NCBI GenBank assembly: GCA_031772625.1
Contig: CM062811.1
Location: 649,276,606 to 649,340,605 of the forward strand
Reading direction: 5' to 3'
Length of the DNA stretch: 64,000 bases
DNA from: Pinus tabuliformis
Taxonomy: Eukaryota; Streptophyta; Pinopsida; Pinales; Pinaceae
Made by a program: the position numbers and the translations under genes. Under the pieces are notes generated by a model. That model was given only the letters and a program-made list of their open reading frames with translations. It ran no database searches and was not told where the DNA came from. Positions 60,147 to 64,000 of the stretch are shown here, one piece after another (the first letter of the stretch is position 1; every line of letters starts with the position of its first letter).

Positions 60147-60227
60147 CTTAAGACGACAAAACATTGCTTTAGAATTACTCCATGTCCCATCAACCATTAT
60201 GAAATTTAGAGATAATCGATCATCCAT
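60147..60227 (-). CDS. DTW-domain protein, exon with the DTW motif
   Basis: An 81-bp exon on the minus strand between the acceptor TTTTCTCAATGCTCAG, with a branch-like CACTAAT about 30 bases upstream, and the donor AAG|GTGAAT. It encodes 27 residues, MDDRLSLNFIMVDGTWSNSK then AMFCRLK. The V-D-G-T-W core is the family-defining D-x-T-W motif, preceded by a hydrophobic strand as in DTWD1/DTWD2 and TapT, where the motif lies at the SAM site. Both boundaries are in phase 0, and the next exon in the protein order starts at 18379. Earlier exons (N-terminal CxxC and SAM-fold strands) were not found in the remaining 3.8 kb. It acts on tRNA (acp3U formation) by family knowledge; the exact position and compartment are unknown. 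Confidence 0.82.
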
Positions 60228-61132
60228 CTGAGCATTGAGAAAATCCATGAACAATATTAGTGGTATGACACATGCAATAAGATATATTTCTTGTAGCATA
60301 AGTAGAGAGGCTATGCAATAAATTTTGTGATTCGCTGATAGAGATTTTGCTAATAACACATTCATTAAAATAGCAACAAAAAAAATCGAAACAACATAGC
60401 ATTGTGACCTTAAGAGAAAAGTGGCATAATTATATTAAAGCCGTGAGTGAAACAATTTTAAAATATTACAATAGTCAAGAGGGATACTATTGGATGTTTG
60501 ATAACTCAAATTGACCTCTGGCTCTTACAATCGCAACGCTAGCATAATTGAAAATAAAGATGGACACAACAAACTTCGATTTTCGACCAAGTTGCACACA
60601 CTTTGACTGCACTTCTTTGGAAATGCTATTATTTCACAAATTTGGCAATGTATGAATTTAACACCAATTTGCTTATTTGCTTAGGCAAGCTATCTGACAT
60701 GCTAACCAAGATAAAATGCATATGTCCAACATCCATTTAATGCTTTGTTTTTCTTCAAGAATATGGTAAAAAAAATGAATACATAAACAAAATCACAACA
60801 CCACTAAGCATTTGCAGCTAGCATGTCCATATATTACATGCAATATCATTGCTAGAGACAAATCAAGTAGTCACAATACAACAAATTCACTTCTCATGCC
60901 TTTGTCCATGTTCTTTCTAAAACATACAATCAATTAGAGACAGTTTTATGTTTTATCTACTTGGCCCATGTCATTTGGTTGCATTCATCCTATATGGAAT
61001 ATAACAAGCTATTATTTCCTATTAGCTTTTGGGCTTACTCCAAAAGTGTTGGTGCTTCATGCAATGCGGGGTGCCTGGTGAGTTGGCTACTATTGGTTGT
61101 ATCATGATGACATACACATTGGAGATAGATTG
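60228..61132. other. intron sequence upstream of the DTW-motif exon
   Basis: No exon was recognised. The open frame at 60220-60402 has no acceptable acceptor/donor pair: the gap to the DTW exon would be only about 44 bases. Confidence 0.5.
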
Positions 61133-62192
61133 TGTAATGACCCACTTCCAGTTATAAAGAACATGGAAATATTAGCATGCATACGAGACATGCATATGAT
61201 AGCTACATATGCATGTATCGCATGCACTACACTAGTATGCATACTAACTAATTCTAGGAAATGTCCAAGTATAAGGTAATGAATTAATTATCGAAATGAT
61301 AAGTAGATACCAACATATTTGTGGAGTACTTGTTATACCACTATCTTAATATTACTAGTGCATTATTCAAAATATATAATTACAAGGGATTTTATTGACT
61401 AAAAAAATAGTATATATTCTATGTAGTACATCAAATAAAATGAACTAACTATATAAATCTTTAATGTTCTAAATTAAATTATTAAACTTTAAAAAGGGAA
61501 AGTATTAACTATAAAAAGGAACTATAAAGAAAATAACCATATAAATTTTAAATTAAATATTAAAAGGGTAGAATTTAACAAAATATTAAATTATAATTTT
61601 TTATATATATAAAAGGAAAGTTACTTAACCTCATTAATGTTCACATTAAAGGAGATGTTAAATGATGAGTGTCAATGAATAAGAATATGACCAGGCCTCT
61701 TTATCGATTCTGAGGAGCCACGTAATGGACAGACGACAAGAATCCATGCATCATTGTCGAGGCAATGAAGGATGAAAAGAAGGTAATATTTGAAATATAA
61801 GGGGGGATGAAAGAAAATTTTGGGAGAGGAGGAGATGAAAAGAATTTTTACACAGGGAGACAGAGGAGGAATTTACCAGAGAAAGACACAAAGGAAAAGC
61901 CTCATTGTTCTTGAAGCTTTTGGGCACAGAGGCCACATTACTACAAATTTTGAAGTATTTTGGAGTTGGGTACCAAGATTGTGCCCAGTTTGGCAGGGAG
62001 GTTTTGGTCTTTTGGTAACGGGAGCAAATTGAGTGCTACAACAGCGTGGGATTGACTTCAAACTCGGAAGCCAGGTATGTATCTGTGTATTAAATTTGAC
62101 AAATTTTGTTTTAAAACATCACTATTTGAATTCTAGGCTTCGATATTATCAAATTATGTTAATTAGGGATTTGTTTTGGTAAGGGTATTACA
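61133..62192 (+). repeat. 5' LTR of a gypsy-type element (1060 bp)
   Basis: Begins TGTAATGACCCACTTCCAG and ends GGTAAGGGTATTACA, giving TGTAAT/ATTACA inverted ends. The primer-binding site follows three bases later. The TGTAAT-ACCC type start is common in plant Ty3/gypsy LTRs. The rest of the element is interrupted at 62549 and leaves the window. Confidence 0.7.
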
Positions 62193-62195
62193 ATC

Positions 62196-62207
62196 TGGTA
62201 TCAGAGC
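62196..62207 (+). other. primer-binding site, gypsy-type element
   Basis: TGGTATCAGAGC, a perfect initiator tRNA-Met match. 62208-62548 is leader sequence without an open frame. Confidence 0.88.
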
Positions 62208-62548
62208 ATCAAACTCTCTGACCTTGTGAAATGGGTAGTGACTGTGCATGTTCTTAATTCTAAAATGCATGTATTTGCCCATCGGGTGGGGATTTTCTAC
62301 AGGAACCTGAGCAGTTAATGCAAAAAGCTACTGTCGGAACTTGGTAAATGTAAATAATAAATCCGTAAAACTATGGGCTCAAGTTCTACCCTATGCACAC
62401 ATCTAAGGGATCACGGCAGGCCTTAACTAGTCATTCCACACGGTTTAGATTATTTTAATTTAATCAATCTGAAGGACGTGAATCCGTCCACAAACCACAT
62501 AAATTCTTAGACATGACTTGAAAGTCTAGACCACGTAACATCCTATCT

Positions 62549-63324
62549 GTTAAAAAATCTAGGGCATCAAGATTAGGTGATTTCTCTTCTAATGATAACT
62601 ACTTGTGAATGCTTTTTACTTCATTAGATTATGATCTTCTCTTTTAGTTAGATTATTATAGTGTTCTTCATCAAACAACTACCAAAGCATAAACAATAAC
62701 AAGACAAGAGACACATAATATAGGCGATCAGCCAGGGCCAAAACCTCTCCCACTTGAGAGGAAAACCCAAATGAATTCTTCTTCTTATAGAGACTTCAAT
62801 TAACGAATACAAAGACCTAGACCCTTAACCAAGATCCCTCCAAGACCAAGACACAAAGCTTCCTTGATAAGATCTTTCTTCCTTGAGTCAACAATAGTCA
62901 ACTCTCTTGCTTCTTCCTCCTTCTTGGCTACCCTTCAGAACTTTGGTCCCTTGAACAAATCTGAAACTTTTCGGCCCTAATTCAGAGAGCCCTAGATTCG
63001 GTCCTTGAGCAATTCTGACCTTCAACCTTCTTTGTTGGAGAGAGAGAGACTCACCTTCCTTAACTCGACTAGAGGATCTATTAGGCTTCCTCCAAATTTG
63101 CCTTCTTCATGATGACTGTAATACCTGAAGTATCTCAGCTCTTTCTACAACAGAGGGTTCTAAAATCTCACGTGTGAAGTGTATAGTACCCAAAACAGTC
63201 CCAAAATACTTCGCTTTTTCTTACCTTCTCTTCATTCATTATATGTCTCCTTTTCTAGTGATTTCCACACTTGTCCTTATTTCAGACCTTGACCGAAATT
63301 TTTGCTCCTGAAACATTCAAAGCA
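62549..63324 (-). repeat. LTR of family F' (copy 4), broken
   Basis: Its lower-coordinate end TGTTAAAAAATCTAGGGC matches that of the solo LTR at 41196 (TGTTGAAGAATCTAGGGC), and both continue with the GCCAGGGCCAAAACCTCTC...GAGAGGAAAACCC block. It interrupts the gypsy-type leader and is itself interrupted at 63325; the remainder is outside the window. Confidence 0.7.
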
Positions 63325-64000
63325 TGTTGATTTGTGGTAGCATCGGATGTGCTCTAGCCATGAAAATTGGTGGAGAGGCTAAAGCACATAATATCTCCAA
63401 GACCCAGAAATGGTTTGGGAAAATTCCAACCAGTTGGAGAGATATTAAAATAATTAATATTTTTAATGGGGTTCCTATATCTAAACTTAGGAAGATTAAA
63501 ATATTAATGGGTATTAATATAAAACTGGGTAAGAATGTTCTAAATGACATAGATCAAGCCAAATCTAATCTTAATCATTGACTAGGGACTTAATCTTGGT
63601 CATTGAAGACTCAAAAGGAAAAGTATAAGAGGAGGCTTGAGGGTCAGTTGAGATACACCAAGATTGATCACTTAGTTCAATTTTCTAGAGCGGAGCTTGC
63701 TGAGAAAATTCGAACAAGTGATTTGTTGCAGCGAGGGGCAGTGAGTACATAGCAGAGAGGCAGGGATAGTGCATGAGGGTCAGCGCAGTGACTAAAGAGG
63801 CTAACGCAAAGGCAGTTGGAGCTACACAAAGGCAGCTAGAGACTGCACAGAGGCTGAGGGGCCTGCGTGGGTGACGCAGAAGGCCAGAGAGCTGATGCAG
63901 AGGGCCAAAGTGTTGACGCAAAGGGCCAGAGGACTAACGCAGAGGCTTCAGGGGCTGATCTGAAGCAAGCAAGATTGACGCAGAGCCAAGAGGAAGCGTC
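63325..64000 (+). repeat. LTR of family D (copy 3), truncated by window end
   Basis: Begins TGTTGATTTGTGGTAGCATC and closely follows the solo LTR at 46197 for hundreds of bases (GAAAATTGGTGGAGAGGCTA, TTAATATTTTTAATGG). The left flank AAGCA (63320-63324) would be its target duplication. Whether it is a solo LTR or a full element cannot be seen. Confidence 0.8.

Noticed and set aside
60220-60402. Open frame directly upstream of the DTW-motif exon as a preceding exon
   Set aside because: Joining it would need an intron of about 44 bases, below the usual plant minimum, and its peptide does not match the expected FPS-type region of the family.

Overview
This window looks like nuclear DNA of a seed plant with a very large, repeat-filled genome. 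A gymnosperm or conifer is my best guess, from the giant intron and the many old LTR retrotransposons, but nothing here proves it. I see no bacterial-style genes, rRNA genes, canonical tRNA genes or CRISPR arrays.

The only clear host gene is on the minus strand. It encodes the C-terminal part of a DTW-domain protein, the family of SAM-dependent tRNA-uridine aminocarboxypropyltransferases (acp3U makers; human DTWD1/DTWD2, E. coli TapT). Three exons are visible: the DTW-motif exon (60147-60227), a penultimate exon (18294-18379) and the last exon with its stop codon (17995-18211). Their reading frames and splice sites fit together, so a single intron of about 41.8 kb separates the first two. Upstream exons lie beyond 64000 or were not recognised.

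Downstream of the gene (positions 1-17990) is intergenic DNA. A Ty1/copia element on the minus strand (1-4677, cut by the window edge) is inserted in the integrase tail of a Ty3/gypsy element (4678-9484, minus). Then come unidentified sequence, a dispersed repeat (R1) split by a solo LTR (12099-13231), and an LTR fragment ending at 14073.

The giant intron (18380-60146) is a stack of insertions. A 2.5 kb LTR element (21063-23550) carries a hAT-type non-autonomous transposon (22040-22725). Next are an LTR-like repeat, R1 copy B and a solo LTR (25649-26366). The central nest is element E (27855-49427, gag-only copia), whose 3' LTR is split by element F (32239-48649). F contains a nearly intact copia G (32811-38161, minus), a tRNA-derived SINE (38309-38473), a solo LTR (41196-42325) and a hAT transposon with a decayed transposase (42622-47365). 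The hAT itself holds another solo LTR (46197-47215). After the nest come a solo LTR (50115-51158) and a decayed copia H (52050-59112).

Upstream of the DTW exon a gypsy-type LTR with its primer-binding site (61133-62207) is interrupted by an LTR at 62549, which is itself interrupted by another LTR at 63325 that runs off the window. Most insertions can be dated relative to one another because target-site duplications, empty sister sites or split partners are visible.
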